A stretch of DNA of 64,000 nucleotides from CAMPKL01 sp963817465 (GCA_963817465.1 CAWFOP010000005.1:248001-312000), one strand, 5' to 3'; counted from the stretch's first letter, positions 45,046-54,185 are shown. A program made the numbers and translations. Notes: generated from the sequence alone by a model not told the origin.

Positions 45046-46719
45046 CTAGCCCTTGAATGGCAGGGCTTCGGCGACCCCTTTGCCCTCGACGAGACGGTAG
45101 CGCCGGCCTGTCTGGAGCTTCGTAAATTCTTCCGTGCGGCCGCTCGGCCACTGCACGACGACGCGGTCGGCGGATTCTTCGCGACCAAGCCCGAAGGTAA
45201 GCGGAAGCTCGGATTGCGAGAGGTAGCTCGAGCCGCTGTGCACGCGTTGCGTCTGCGCCGCGCCGGCGGCTTCAACGGTCACGCGAGCTCCAATCGCGTC
45301 GCGGTTTGACGCGACCCCTTGCAACTCGAAGCGCATCGCTCTATTGGCGGAGGAGCGGTCGTTGCGATAGAGCTTCGCCGGACCGTTGTTTTCCGTGATG
45401 AGGACGTCGATATCGCCGTCGAGGTCGAAGTCGGCCGTCGCCGCGCCGCGGCCCACACGCGGCTGCGCGAAGGCGGCGCCCGCCTGGGTCGTGATGTCTT
45501 CAAACCTGCCCGAGATGTTTCGAAGCAGGTGCGGCGCTTGCGCGTAGCCGGCCTCCGGGGAAGCCTCGGCGGCCACGTCGTCGATGTGGCCGTTGACGAC
45601 GAGCAGGTCTTGCCAGCCGTCGAGGTCGAAGTCGGCGAAGACGCAGCCGAACCCGAGGCTGCCGCGCGTGATGCGGCCGAGCGCGCCGCCGGGCGCGATG
45701 TCAGTGAACGCGCCGCTCTTATCGTTGCGAAACAGCGCCAGCATCTCGTTGTTGAAATTGGTGACGGCGATGCTCTCGCGCCCGGAGCGGTTGAAGTCGG
45801 CTACGTCGACGCCCATTCCGGCGCGCGCTTTGCCGTCTTCGCTGAAAGCGACCCCGGCGGCGAGGGCGGTTTCTTCGAAGCGGCCGTCCCCGCGGTTGCG
45901 ATAGAGCTTGTTGGGTTGGGTGTCGTTAGCGACGAACAGGTCGATGCGGCCGTCCCCGTCGAGGTCGAGAATGGCGGCCCCGAGCGATTTCGATGTCGTG
46001 TCGAACAGCCCCGCTCGAGCCGTGACGTCCTCGAAGGTTCCGTCGCCGCGATTGCGAAACAGCCAGCAGGTTTCGCCGCGATAGGCTTCGGGCGTGCAGT
46101 AGCTCTTGCGCTTGCCGTCGACGCTGCAGCGCACGTCGATTTCGGGCGACCAGCGCACATAGTTGCACACGAACAGGTCGAGCAGGCCGTTGCCGTCGGA
46201 GTCGAACCACAGCGCCGAGGTGCTGAAGGATTGCCGGCCGCCCAGCCCGCTCTTTGCGGTGACGTCTTGAAAGCGGCCGTCGCCAAGGTTGCGGAACAGG
46301 CGATTCTGGCCGAGGCAGGTGATCAGGACGTCGGGGAAGCCGTCATTGTCGTAATCGCCGACGGCGACGCCCATGCCGTACATCTCGATGTCGAGCCCAG
46401 CCTTTCTGGTGACATCCGTGAAGGTTCCATCGCGGTTGTTGCGGTAAAGCTTCAAGGTCGAACGGCCGCGCTTGTGACCGGGCCAGTCCATGCCGTTGAC
46501 CAGCAGGATGTCCATCCAGCCGTCGCGGTCGAAGTCGAGAAAGGCGCAGCCGGCGCCCATCGTCTCAGGCAGGTACTTCTCGCCGAAGGCGCCGGAGTTG
46601 TGGCGGAAGTCGATGCCGGCGGCGGCGGTGACGTCGCGCAGTGCAAAACCGAGCGAGGACGGCGCCGCCGCCAGCAACGACGGAAACGCGAGCAGCAGAT
46701 CTCGACGTGAAATCGCCAT
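45046..46719 (-). CDS. FG-GAP/ASPIC-UnbV (CRTAC1-like) secreted beta-propeller
   Basis: 557 residues from the ATG at 46719, which overlaps the response-regulator stop by one base (TGATG). A longer in-frame reading over the regulator gene is a shadow. Tat-type signal SRRDLLLAFPSLLAAAP, then KYLPETMGAGCAFLDFDRDGW and further Ca-binding repeats (DYDNDGFPDVLI, DLDGDGRIDLFVAND), ending with an ASPIC/UnbV domain (SNRDAIGARVTVEAAG). Intact, unlike its paralogue at 38585-40262. It forms an operon with a two-component system, so its production or sensing role may be tied to that system. Confidence 0.9.
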   Translation of the reverse strand: MAISRRDLLLAFPSLLAAAPSSLGFALRDVTAAAGIDFRHNSGAFGEKYLPETMGAGCAFLDFDRDGWMDILLVNGMDWPGHKRGRSTLKLYRNNRDGTFTDVTRKAGLDIEMYGMGVAVGDYDNDGFPDVLITCLGQNRLFRNLGDGRFQDVTAKSGLGGRQSFSTSALWFDSDGNGLLDLFVCNYVRWSPEIDVRCSVDGKRKSYCTPEAYRGETCWLFRNRGDGTFEDVTARAGLFDTTSKSLGAAILDLDGDGRIDLFVANDTQPNKLYRNRGDGRFEETALAAGVAFSEDGKARAGMGVDVADFNRSGRESIAVTNFNNEMLALFRNDKSGAFTDIAPGGALGRITRGSLGFGCVFADFDLDGWQDLLVVNGHIDDVAAEASPEAGYAQAPHLLRNISGRFEDITTQAGAAFAQPRVGRGAATADFDLDGDIDVLITENNGPAKLYRNDRSSANRAMRFELQGVASNRDAIGARVTVEAAGAAQTQRVHSGSSYLSQSELPLTFGLGREESADRVVVQWPSGRTEEFTKLQTGRRYRLVEGKGVAEALPFKG

Positions 46720-47369
46720 CAGTCCGGCAGCGCGACCAAACCGTGCTTGACGCCGAACAGGACGATCTCGGCGGTCGAATGCAGATTGAGAGTCTTCATC
46801 AGATTCGTGCGATGGACGTTGACCGTGTTGACGCTGATATCGAGAATCCGGGCGATCTCTTTGTTCGAACGCGCCTGTGCGATGAGCTGCAGGATCTGAC
46901 GCTCGCGGGCGGTCAAGCGTTCCAGCGGTTCGGCGGCGGCTTCCGCTTTGAGCTGGGCTGAATCGAGGGAAGCGCTGAGGTACTTCTTCCCGGCGGCGAC
47001 GGCGCGAACGCCCTCGGACAAGCCCACGTCCACGGCGTTCTTCAATAGATATCCGTGAGCGCCCGCCTGCATGGCGTTGCGGACGTAGCGCGGCTCGTCG
47101 TACATGCTCAGGATCAGGATCTTCGTGTCGGGCGAGCGCCGCACGATCTCGTGAATCGCTTGCAATCCATCGAGCTCGGGCATGGCCATGTCGAGCACGA
47201 CGACGTCGGGGTGGAACTTGTCCGCCAGGTCGATCGCCTCGGCGCCGTTGCCGGCTTCGGCGACCACCTCCATGTCGGGCTCGTCGTCCAACAGGCGCCG
47301 GAAGCCGAGGCGCACCAGGCGGTGGTCGTCGGCGAGAATGACGCGGATCTTGGCGCGCGAGGAAGGCAT
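46719..47369 (-). CDS. NarL/FixJ-family response regulator
   Basis: 216 residues. Receiver domain with DD at 14-15, phospho-acceptor Asp60 in VVVLDMAMPELDG, Ser in ILSMYDE and Lys in GYLLKNAV. C-terminal LuxR-type HTH (LTARERQILQLIAQARSNKEIARILDI...) with recognition-helix residues SVNTVNVHRTNLM. It starts 2 bases after the kinase stop, so it is almost certainly the cognate regulator. It lacks a visible truncation. Confidence 0.95.
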   Translation of the reverse strand: MPSSRAKIRVILADDHRLVRLGFRRLLDDEPDMEVVAEAGNGAEAIDLADKFHPDVVVLDMAMPELDGLQAIHEIVRRSPDTKILILSMYDEPRYVRNAMQAGAHGYLLKNAVDVGLSEGVRAVAAGKKYLSASLDSAQLKAEAAAEPLERLTARERQILQLIAQARSNKEIARILDISVNTVNVHRTNLMKTLNLHSTAEIVLFGVKHGLVALPD

Positions 47370-47371
47370 GG

Positions 47372-48706
47372 CTAGGCCCTTGCGCCCATGATAGGCGCTT
47401 GCAGGCGGACGAGAGTTCCGCCGTCTTCGGGCCGCTCAATCGCGAGGCTGCCGCCGATCAACTGCGCTCTCTCGCGCATGCCCACCAGACCCAGGCCGAT
47501 CGCGGTTCCCGCGCCGGGCGTGAAGCCCTTGCCGCGGTCCTCGATTGAGAGGCGCACCTCGCCGTCGCGGAAGGACAGGCGGACCTGCGCCGCCTCCGCC
47601 CCCGAGTGCCGCACCACATTGGTCAGCGCTTCTTGCAAGACGCGGTAGATGTGGATCGCCGCCTCGCGGTCGATTGGGGGCAAAGGATCCTGCGGCGGTC
47701 GGTAGTCGATCTTCAGATGCGTCTGATCGCTGATCTGCTTGACGTACCATTCGACGGCGCCTTCGAGGCCGAAGTCATCGAGAACGTTGGGGTGCAGCCG
47801 CTGCGAGAGGCGGCGCACGCCTTCGAGCGCCTCCTGCGTCACGCCTTTCGCCTCTTGCAGCCCGGCGCGCAGGCCCGCGGAGTCCGCGTTGCGCTCGAGG
47901 CGCGTGAGCATCGCTCCCGCCGCGGTGAGGGCCTGGCCGAATTCGTCGTGCAGTTCGCGGGCCACGGATTCGAACAGGTCTTCTTGCAAGGAAATCAGCC
48001 TTCCGGCGAGCACTTGACGCTCCTCCGACAATTGGGCGAGGTCGCGAAAGATTCGCCGATTCTGAAGCACCATGTAAGCGCCGGTGAGAAGAATAGCGGC
48101 AAAGACGGCCGCCATGAAGTAGTAAGTGTTGCGCTCGACAGAAGCGTAGATGGCCTCGATTTGTGCGGCGGCCTCCTGCTCGGCTTCGTTGTTGGAGACC
48201 AGGAAGCGCGCGACGGTGTTGGCGATCGAGGCGTGGCGCGGCTGCAGCACCTCGCGGATCAAGCGGCGCGCTTCGGCTTGATCGTCGGCCTCGGCGGCGT
48301 CGAACATCCCGGCGACGGTTTGCCAAAAATCGGCGAGAGAGTCGCGCAAGAAGCGCTGCTGCTGCCCGGAGCGGACCGACGGCGCCAAGTCCTGCTCCGT
48401 CTCGAGGGCGTCCTCGAGGTCTGTGCGGATGCGGTCGAACTCGCTGCGCCAAGCGGTGATCGGATAGGGCGACGAGCCTTCGGCCATGTCACGCATCGAA
48501 AGCGCGACGTTTTGCAGATTATTCTGGATGCGCAGCAGTTGCAGCGAGTCGCGGCGGTTGCGGTCGATCGCTTCGAGCTGCAGTGTTCTCAAACCTTCGA
48601 TCTGGCGCAACGAGTAGAGCGAAAACATTGCCACGGCCGCCGAGATGACCGCCAGCCCGGCCAGCAGCCGTACGGTGGGATTCGCGGATCTCGACAGCTC
48701 AGCCAC
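47372..48706 (-). CDS. NarX/LiaS-type sensor histidine kinase
   Basis: 444 residues. Membrane helices at about 13-33 and 190-212 flank a periplasmic helical sensor (about 35-188) without a known ligand-domain signature. The HisKA_3 phospho-acceptor lies in VARELHDEFGQALTAAG, followed by the HATPase domain with LQEALTNVVRHSGA (N box), EDRGKGF (G1) and GLGLVGMRERA (G2). Partner of the NarL-type regulator 2 bases downstream; with the ASPIC gene they make a three-gene operon. Confidence 0.93.
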   Translation of the reverse strand: MAELSRSANPTVRLLAGLAVISAAVAMFSLYSLRQIEGLRTLQLEAIDRNRRDSLQLLRIQNNLQNVALSMRDMAEGSSPYPITAWRSEFDRIRTDLEDALETEQDLAPSVRSGQQQRFLRDSLADFWQTVAGMFDAAEADDQAEARRLIREVLQPRHASIANTVARFLVSNNEAEQEAAAQIEAIYASVERNTYYFMAAVFAAILLTGAYMVLQNRRIFRDLAQLSEERQVLAGRLISLQEDLFESVARELHDEFGQALTAAGAMLTRLERNADSAGLRAGLQEAKGVTQEALEGVRRLSQRLHPNVLDDFGLEGAVEWYVKQISDQTHLKIDYRPPQDPLPPIDREAAIHIYRVLQEALTNVVRHSGAEAAQVRLSFRDGEVRLSIEDRGKGFTPGAGTAIGLGLVGMRERAQLIGGSLAIERPEDGGTLVRLQAPIMGARA

Positions 48707-49192
48707 GCCTCGAACGCTCTAGTTTAGATCGGCTGACCAGCAGGATCTTGGAGTGCGACGAGACGCCCACCGACACAATGGGGATCTCCTGGCCGCCTTT
48801 CCACCGCTTTTCGGACCTTATCTCGACGCCCGCGCGGTCAGCGGCCATATCCTTGGCATCAGCCCGGCGATCGTCCACAAGCATTGCACCAAGCGGACCA
48901 AGCAAGGCAAGGCCGGATCTCGCGGTCGCTCGAGCCGAACTGACTCACCACACCTCCGACACAGGCCCAATTTGCGCCGCAAGTTGTTTGGTAGGAAATA
49001 GTGAAGCGGTGGACCTGGAGGGATTCGAACCCGCGACCTCTTCCATGCCATGGTGAGCATGGAAGAACCCGAACGCTAAGGCCTTGAAAACAAAAGGACT
49101 GCCAATCGGCCAATGCACCCAAGAACGCTATGCGGCGCCGAATTGAACCCATAAAGCACCCAATTTTGCGCGGGAAAACGGCCGCTCGATTG
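48707..49192. other. Intergenic region upstream of the kinase operon
   Basis: 486 bases. The part next to the kinase start holds short overlapping open frames on both strands (for example 48753-49001 plus), none with recognisable motifs. 49008-49083 holds a tRNA-Ala-like remnant (listed). I see no terminator at the boundary with the TolB-propeller gene, which ends at 49193. Confidence 0.5.
49008..49083 (-). pseudogene. Degenerate tRNA-Ala-like remnant
   Basis: On the minus strand, 49047-49008 match the 3' part of the tRNA at 53313-53394 at 37 of 40 positions (anticodon-arm 3' strand, T-arm with GGGTTCGAATCC, acceptor 3' strand AGGTCC, then ACC). CTTCC of the anticodon arm is also kept, but the loop between CTTCC and GGAAG is 16 bases instead of 7. 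The 5' half (acceptor and D-arm) is not recognisable and cannot pair with the acceptor, the T-stem has a C-T mismatch, and the 3' end reads ACCG. It cannot fold as a tRNA. Confidence 0.6.
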
Positions 49193-51351
49193 TCAGTGAA
49201 AATCTTCGATCAGCATCAGATCGGAGGTGAGCCACGTGCGACCGACCAGGACCGACGCGCCGTCGGGTGAAACGGATAAGCCAGGTCCTCCGATCGTTGG
49301 CTTGCCGCCCTCTTCCCAGCGAAACAGCGAGCGAACCCGCTCCTTCTCGCCGGAATTCGGGTCCAGCGCATAAAGGCTCCAGCCTGGAGCCTCGCCCGGC
49401 TCCAAGTCAACGAAGAAGACGCCGGAGTCCGTCGCTTGCCAGTTGGCCCAACCGGAGTGCAGTTCGTCGAGGATCAGCTCCGCCTGGCCGTTGGGCAATC
49501 GCAGTCGCCACAATGACGTCTGGTCCGCCCTCTCCTTCGAGAAATAGAGATATTCGCCGTCCGGGGAGACGCTCGAGTAGAAACCGCCGTCCTGCGTGAT
49601 CTGCTCGGCCTCCTCCCTCTCGCCCATCGAGGCTGAAATGCGCCAGATCTGAGGCTTCCCTCCTCGGTCCGACGCAAAAAAGAGCAACCGCCCATCGGGC
49701 GACCAAGCAGGCACCGCGTCATAGGCCTCCGATCGCGTTACCTGCTCGAGGTGTCCGCTGTCCACCGAGACGATGTAGATGTCCGCGTTGCCGCCGAAGG
49801 CGGAATCGAACGCTATTCGGTCTCCGTCCGGTGACCAGCGGGGGCTGCCGCAGTCGCCTAGTGTCGTGAGCTGCAGCGGGTTCGATCCGTCGGCATCCGC
49901 AATCCAGATGTCGATTTGCCCGGAGCGGGCGGAAGAGAACGCGACGCGTTTGCCGTCGGCCGAGTACTGGGGATTCCCGTCGAAACGAGTTGATGCGATG
50001 AAGCGGTCGACGCCCCCTTCTTCTCCCTTTATGCGAAAGCGCGAGATATCGAAGCGCGAGGACTGTTCGCTGTAGACCAGTCGCGATCCGTCGGCGGAAA
50101 GCGAAGGCTGCGTGGGATATCCTCCGACCGTGACTTCGGAGACGGCGTCGTCGCGCAGTCGCACCCGCAGCAGCGACTGGACTCGGAGCGGCGTGTAGCG
50201 ACCGACGATCAACTCGCTCCCGTCCGGCGTCCAAGCCACTCCGGCGCCTTGCCCGTCCAAGTTCGCCGCCAGGCGCACCGAATCGCCCGCCAGTTCAGCG
50301 ACGTGTACGCTCCCTTCCCACGAGCCGCCGGCCGCAAGGAACGCCAGCGACGACCCGTCAGGCGAAAAGGTCGGGTAATTAGCATTGCGAAACGAGGCGA
50401 GGGAAAAGCGAACTTCCTGCTCGGCTCCGCCTTCGACGGGGATTCGGCGGAAGTGGGAGCGGCGCTGCAAGCCGTCGCCCAATCGTTCGATCACCGCGAT
50501 GGAAGCGCCGTCCCGAGACCAACTGATTCCCGACGTGGCGGGCGTCTCGACCTCCGCCAGGACGCGTTCGCGGCCGCCCAGCGCCGAGATCACCACAAGC
50601 GCGGAGCGCCGGTCGCCGAGCCGTCTTAAAAAGGCGATCGTCGTCCCATCGGGCGACCAAGCGGGACTGCTCTCCAGCGCCGGATCGGAAGACAGCTGCA
50701 GGATCGCGTCCGAATCGATCTGACGGACAAAGATGTCGGCGTCTCCGGCTCCTTCTCGCGACCAGGCGAAGGCGACATTGTGACCGTCGGGAGAGATAGC
50801 CGCCGCGCGTTCGATGCCAGAGTCGGACGTCAGCGGGCGCGGGTGGAAGACGACCGGCGTTGGGAGGGCGGATCGGGACGCCATCCACGTCCAAACGACC
50901 GCTGCGCCGACGATGGCGGCTAGGGCGCCCCCGCAACTGCTCTCTTCCTCCCTAACGGGGCAGGAGGCGGACCGGGGTCGCCGACGTCCGCCGGAGTCGG
51001 CTCGGACAGCAACTCCAGGACCGGGACGTAGCGGCCGCGGGGCAACCGAATCCGCAGTCTTTCGTTGCGACCCGCGCCCTCGTAGTACTCCCGCAAGCGC
51101 GCGCGCAAGCGGGTCGCCTCCACCCGGACCGAGGAGTCGACGTGAGGGTCGTAATCGGAGGGCTTCTTATAGACCTCCGTCGCAATGATGTATTCCTTGA
51201 TCTCCTCCTCGCGCCCCGCGAGTTTGCGCTCCACCACGAATGTCAGGAAGTGTTGGAGCCGTTGGGATGATCGAAATCCGCGACTGGCGAAGATCCGATC
51301 GACGGCGGCGTGAACCTCGGACGGATCGATGGGCTGCGAATCACCTGTCAA
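49193..51351 (-). CDS. Winged-helix / membrane helix / TolB-type propeller protein, one -1 frameshift
   Basis: Two pieces that belong together. The first (from 51351) is a transcription-factor-like winged-helix domain of the kind common in Acidobacteria (SQRLQHFLTFVVERKLAG; VDSSVRVEATRLRARLREYYE; RIRLPRGRYVPV). The second (to 49193) starts with a membrane helix (GALAAIVGAAVVWTWM) and carries WD40/PD40 repeats of the TolB type (ISPDGHNVAFAWS, SPAWSPDGTTIAF, PRWSPDGDRIAFDS). The frame breaks at a GGGGG run at about 50931-50936; adding one G gives a continuous ~719-residue protein. Role: probably CadC-like, a cytoplasmic DNA-binding head joined to an extracytoplasmic propeller. A 10-bp inverted repeat upstream could be its operator. 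Confidence 0.8.
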
Positions 51352-51463
51352 TCGCTCTCCGCTCAGTAGGCAGCGTGGTTTTTAGCAAGGCTCCGGTCGT
51401 CGACGCAAGAACATTTGAATCAACGATTTAGATGCGTTAGCTAACACGCTTTTCCAACGGTAT

Positions 51464-51487
51464 CGTAAACGCTTTTTAGCGTTTACG
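51464..51487. promoter_or_regulatory. Perfect 10-bp inverted repeat between divergent genes
   Basis: CGTAAACGCT and AGCGTTTACG around a TTTT loop, lying between the winged-helix gene (minus) and the pseudopilin gene (plus). It is 113 bases from the former start and 94 from the latter. It may be an operator read by the winged-helix protein, or a hairpin; there is no adjacent T-run on the outside. Confidence 0.45.
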
Positions 51488-51580
51488 CAATTCCTAGCCG
51501 CCCTTAGTCTCAGGTTCGTGCCGGACAACCGGCGCAAGACGGCGCTCTGAGGCCAGTGGCCAACACGGAGAGCCGATCCA

Positions 51581-52671
51581 ATGATCGAGACCCACAGAAG
51601 GAGTATTGAGATGAGAAAACCAATGGGGCAATGCGCCCCGCGAAGTGATTCCCGAAGCCGAGGCGGCTTCGTCCTGGTCGAGTTACTGGTCGTCGTCGCG
51701 ACCTCTGCTGTCCTGATCGCCCTCTTACTGCCGGCCGTACAGTCTGCGAGGGAGTCTGCTCGACGAGCGCAGTGCCAGAACAACCTCAAGCAAATGGGGC
51801 TTGCGGTGCACAACTACCACCAGACGCGCAGCGGACTGCCGACGTACGCAGAGCTGGCGGAGCTGGGCGACCTTCCACCCAGCGGAGTCCGCGATGGAGT
51901 CGTGATGACGGTCAGGCAGGTCGACGACACGACGATCGAGTGCGGCTGCGAGCCGTATTCTCCCGTCATGGGAGACGGCAGCGTTAGATTCCTAGCTTCG
52001 CGGACTGACGCAGGCGCCTGGGAGTTCGGAAATCTCGAATACTTCCCGACGCCGGGCGCGGCAGAGGCGAACCGCCGGATGTTCGACAACTTGTTGGGGC
52101 TGGGCGCGCGCGCAATCGCCGACGTCATGGCTCAGGCAGGCCCCGAGATCGCCCAGTGGACGCTGATCGTGCCGTACTTCGAGCAGACAGCCACTGTCGA
52201 CACGATCGTTTACTCCGGGTTGGGGGATCTCCCACCGCTCGCAGGCCCGGACGGCGTCCTGACCATCGAGTCGATGGGCCGCTCGTTGTCTCAGCACCCC
52301 CTTCTAGCGACCCTCTGGAACGCTATCGCGAACGAGATGTGCTTGGGGTGCGGGGAGAGAGCCTGAATTTGCCTGCGGACGTTATCCGGAGCGGGTCGGG
52401 AGCCGATGTCTTCAGCTACGAAAATTTGTCGACCCTCACCCTCGCCGCCGTCGACTCCGACCGAATCGCGTCGTCGTTGGTTCGTCTTCTGACACGCGCC
52501 AAGGATTCCGAAGACAAGGGGGCGTTCGCCGATCGGGATGCGCTTCTCCAAAAGTATGGCGACGAGGTCGGCCGGCTCGATCCCCACGTCATCACGACGC
52601 GAGATCGCGAGAGTTTGATCCATTTCTCGGACGTCATCATCAGCTCATACCAAAGCGGAGCCCATGATTAG
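51581..52671 (+). CDS. DUF1559-like pseudopilin, probable -1 frameshift
   Basis: N-terminal prepilin signal RGG|FVLVELLVVV with Glu at +5 and a hydrophobic helix, followed by LLPAVQSARESARRAQCQNN and LKQMGLAVHNYHQ, which match the DUF1559 pseudopilin start common in Planctomycetes and some Acidobacteria. The first frame stops at 52366. A protein-like sequence continues in another frame to 52671 (SGADVFSYENLSTLTLAAVD, ending SYQSGAHD), so one base has probably been lost between about 52290 and 52366. The whole would be about 363 residues. Pseudopilins are processed by PilD at the inner membrane; no secretion genes are nearby. The second ATG at 51611 is possible. Confidence 0.6.
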
Positions 52672-52702
52672 GCTCTTGCGCCGGTGATCAGGAGAAAACC
52701 CC

Positions 52703-53200
52703 ATGAAACCTACGCTGCTTATCGTCTCGCTTCTTCTCATTGGCACTTCGCTGGTTGCCCAAGCGCAGCAAGTCAAAGTGAGCGAGCTCGTCTCGCTTCG
52801 CTCTTCCGACAGCGACGCCTGTCCTGTCGAAACGTTTCCCGGCGCACGCTTGATCGACGACCGTCTCATGCCCGACGCTTCGACACAACCCTTCACCGTC
52901 CCAGAGGGCTCCGTCTTCGTAGTCACCGAAGTCGTCTTTCGGGTTTCGCCGTACACCTCCTTTCCTGTCGGCATCACTCCGGTTCGGCTCGGCACACCCT
53001 GTTCTGTTCCAAGCTCCGGTTGTATGAAGTCGTGGATTGATGCAGTCGTTCCGGAAGGGACGGGCGAATTGCGGATCTCCCTACAGCATGGAATCGTGAT
53101 CGCCGCCGGCACGCCGATTTGCGTCGCCGGCTTCGACGGGAATCCGAACACGTTCGCCGAGGTTTACGGCCGCCTGGCTCAAGCGCCGCCCGGCCAGTAG
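52703..53200 (+). CDS. Small secreted protein of unknown function
   Basis: 165 residues with a clear signal peptide (KPTLLIVSLLLIGTSLVAQAQ). The mature part is beta-rich with four Cys (positions about 35, 94, 101 and 136) that could form disulfides; I recognise no family. CAGGAG about 10 bases upstream supports the ATG. It follows the pseudopilin gene by 31 bases and may be cotranscribed. Confidence 0.65.
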   Translation: MKPTLLIVSLLLIGTSLVAQAQQVKVSELVSLRSSDSDACPVETFPGARLIDDRLMPDASTQPFTVPEGSVFVVTEVVFRVSPYTSFPVGITPVRLGTPCSVPSSGCMKSWIDAVVPEGTGELRISLQHGIVIAAGTPICVAGFDGNPNTFAEVYGRLAQAPPGQ

Positions 53201-53205
53201 CCTCT

Positions 53206-53242
53206 AGAGCGCATTCGTTCGCTGCGCGGGCGAATGCGCTCT
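53206..53242. terminator. Long hairpin after secreted-protein gene
   Basis: Perfect 12-bp stem AGAGCGCATTCG/CGAATGCGCTCT with a 13-base loop, starting 5 bases after the stop codon. There is no T-run, so termination is not certain; it could stabilise the mRNA 3' end. Confidence 0.45.
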
Positions 53243-53312
53243 CATCCGGATCTGTGGGCTAGCTACGAATCAGCGCGGCGGCGCGGCGCTGCCGAGTGGA
53301 TTCTAAGTGAAG

Positions 53313-53394
53313 TGGTGGACCTGGGCGGATTCGAACCCCCGACCTCTTCCATGTCCATGCCATGGAAGCGCGCTCCCAACTGCGCCACAGGCCC
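53313..53394 (-). tRNA. tRNA-Ala (GGC-like) with 6 extra bases in the anticodon loop
   Basis: 82 bases including an encoded CCA (53315-53313). Acceptor GGGCCTG pairs with CAGGTCC (one G-T), discriminator A. D-stem GCGC/GCGC, T-loop TTCGAAT, anticodon stem CTTCC/GGAAG. A normal tRNA-Ala has the 7-base loop ATGGCAT; here the loop is 13 bases (ATGGCATGGACAT), as if six bases had been duplicated. The GGC anticodon is present but out of standard position. Either a pseudo-tRNA, a tRNA needing processing, or a sequence error. Confidence 0.7.
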
Positions 53395-53564
53395 TCAAAA
53401 CGCAAGCGTTTTGAATGACTTACAGAGATTATATCACGAACGGTTCGTGCAAAAACAGCCCCAAAAACTGGCAGTCAAGAGGTCATTTGGCAGTTGAGCG
53501 ACTGGGGAACTGGGGGGTTCATGTCTCGACGACTGGGGCCACCGCGCCTCGGGCCGGGCGACGC

Positions 53565-54185
53565 TTACTGCTCTTCCGAGTCGGACATCTCTTCCCTGCA
53601 AATGGCTTCATACTCGGCCCGATCGAACTCCTGATGGATCGCCCACACGAACTCCAGCGCCTCATCCATGGATTGACCAAGCTTCGCAATGTCCAGTTGG
53701 AAGTCGCGATGGGGCAGCGTCGTCTCTCCCTTCTTGTTGAAACCGTACCGAAACGCCTGCTCAAACCCTCGCCACTGTCCAAGTAGCCTCCTAAGCCCCT
53801 TGAGATCCTTCATGTTCCCGAGATCGTGATAGCCGAACCGGACCGCCTCGACCAAGTGAGGATTTTCATCGAGCGTCTTCTTTAGGGCCTCGAACAACTT
53901 CTCGAAGTCATGCCCAAGCGCTGTGAGATCCTTGGCGGACTTCCACTCGCAGGCTGCAATCAGAGCCTTGATGGATAGTTCAAGGGCGTGACGGTACAGC
54001 TCCGCAATCGGAAAATCACCGACGTTCGGCAACCTCCGGCGATCCCCGTCGTCTGGAGGACGCATCTTTAGCAAAGCCTTGGCTGATTCCCAGTAGGCGT
54101 AGGCATACTCGTCGAACAGTGTCGGTGAGTTGATAGGGTCACCAAAGCGCCAAGGTCGCTCTGGAGGGCGGCCAAAAGCCTTCAC
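53565..54185 (-). CDS. HEPN-like hypothetical protein
   Basis: 206 residues, helical. Central segment PIAELYRHALELSIKALIAA, then LGHDFEKLFEALKK, resembles the four-helix HEPN-type arrangement (helix with HALE..IKAL, then GHDxxxLF). The canonical RxxxxH ribonuclease motif is not clear, so activity is doubtful. HEPN proteins are frequent in toxin and defence loci. Downstream (same strand) of a fragment of a helix-hairpin-helix-like gene, 116 bases apart. No antitoxin-like partner was seen. Confidence 0.5.
   Translation of the reverse strand: MKAFGRPPERPWRFGDPINSPTLFDEYAYAYWESAKALLKMRPPDDGDRRRLPNVGDFPIAELYRHALELSIKALIAACEWKSAKDLTALGHDFEKLFEALKKTLDENPHLVEAVRFGYHDLGNMKDLKGLRRLLGQWRGFEQAFRYGFNKKGETTLPHRDFQLDIAKLGQSMDEALEFVWAIHQEFDRAEYEAICREEMSDSEEQ

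Noticed and set aside
49008..49125. Candidate selenocysteine tRNA (selC), considered because a selenoprotein is nearby
   Set aside because: No sequence able to pair with the acceptor 3' strand lies about 95 bases upstream, there is no properly placed TCA anticodon arm, and the 3' part matches tRNA-Ala instead.
49193..53313. Integrase or phage genes in the tRNA-bounded segment
   Set aside because: None of the genes has tyrosine- or serine-recombinase motifs.
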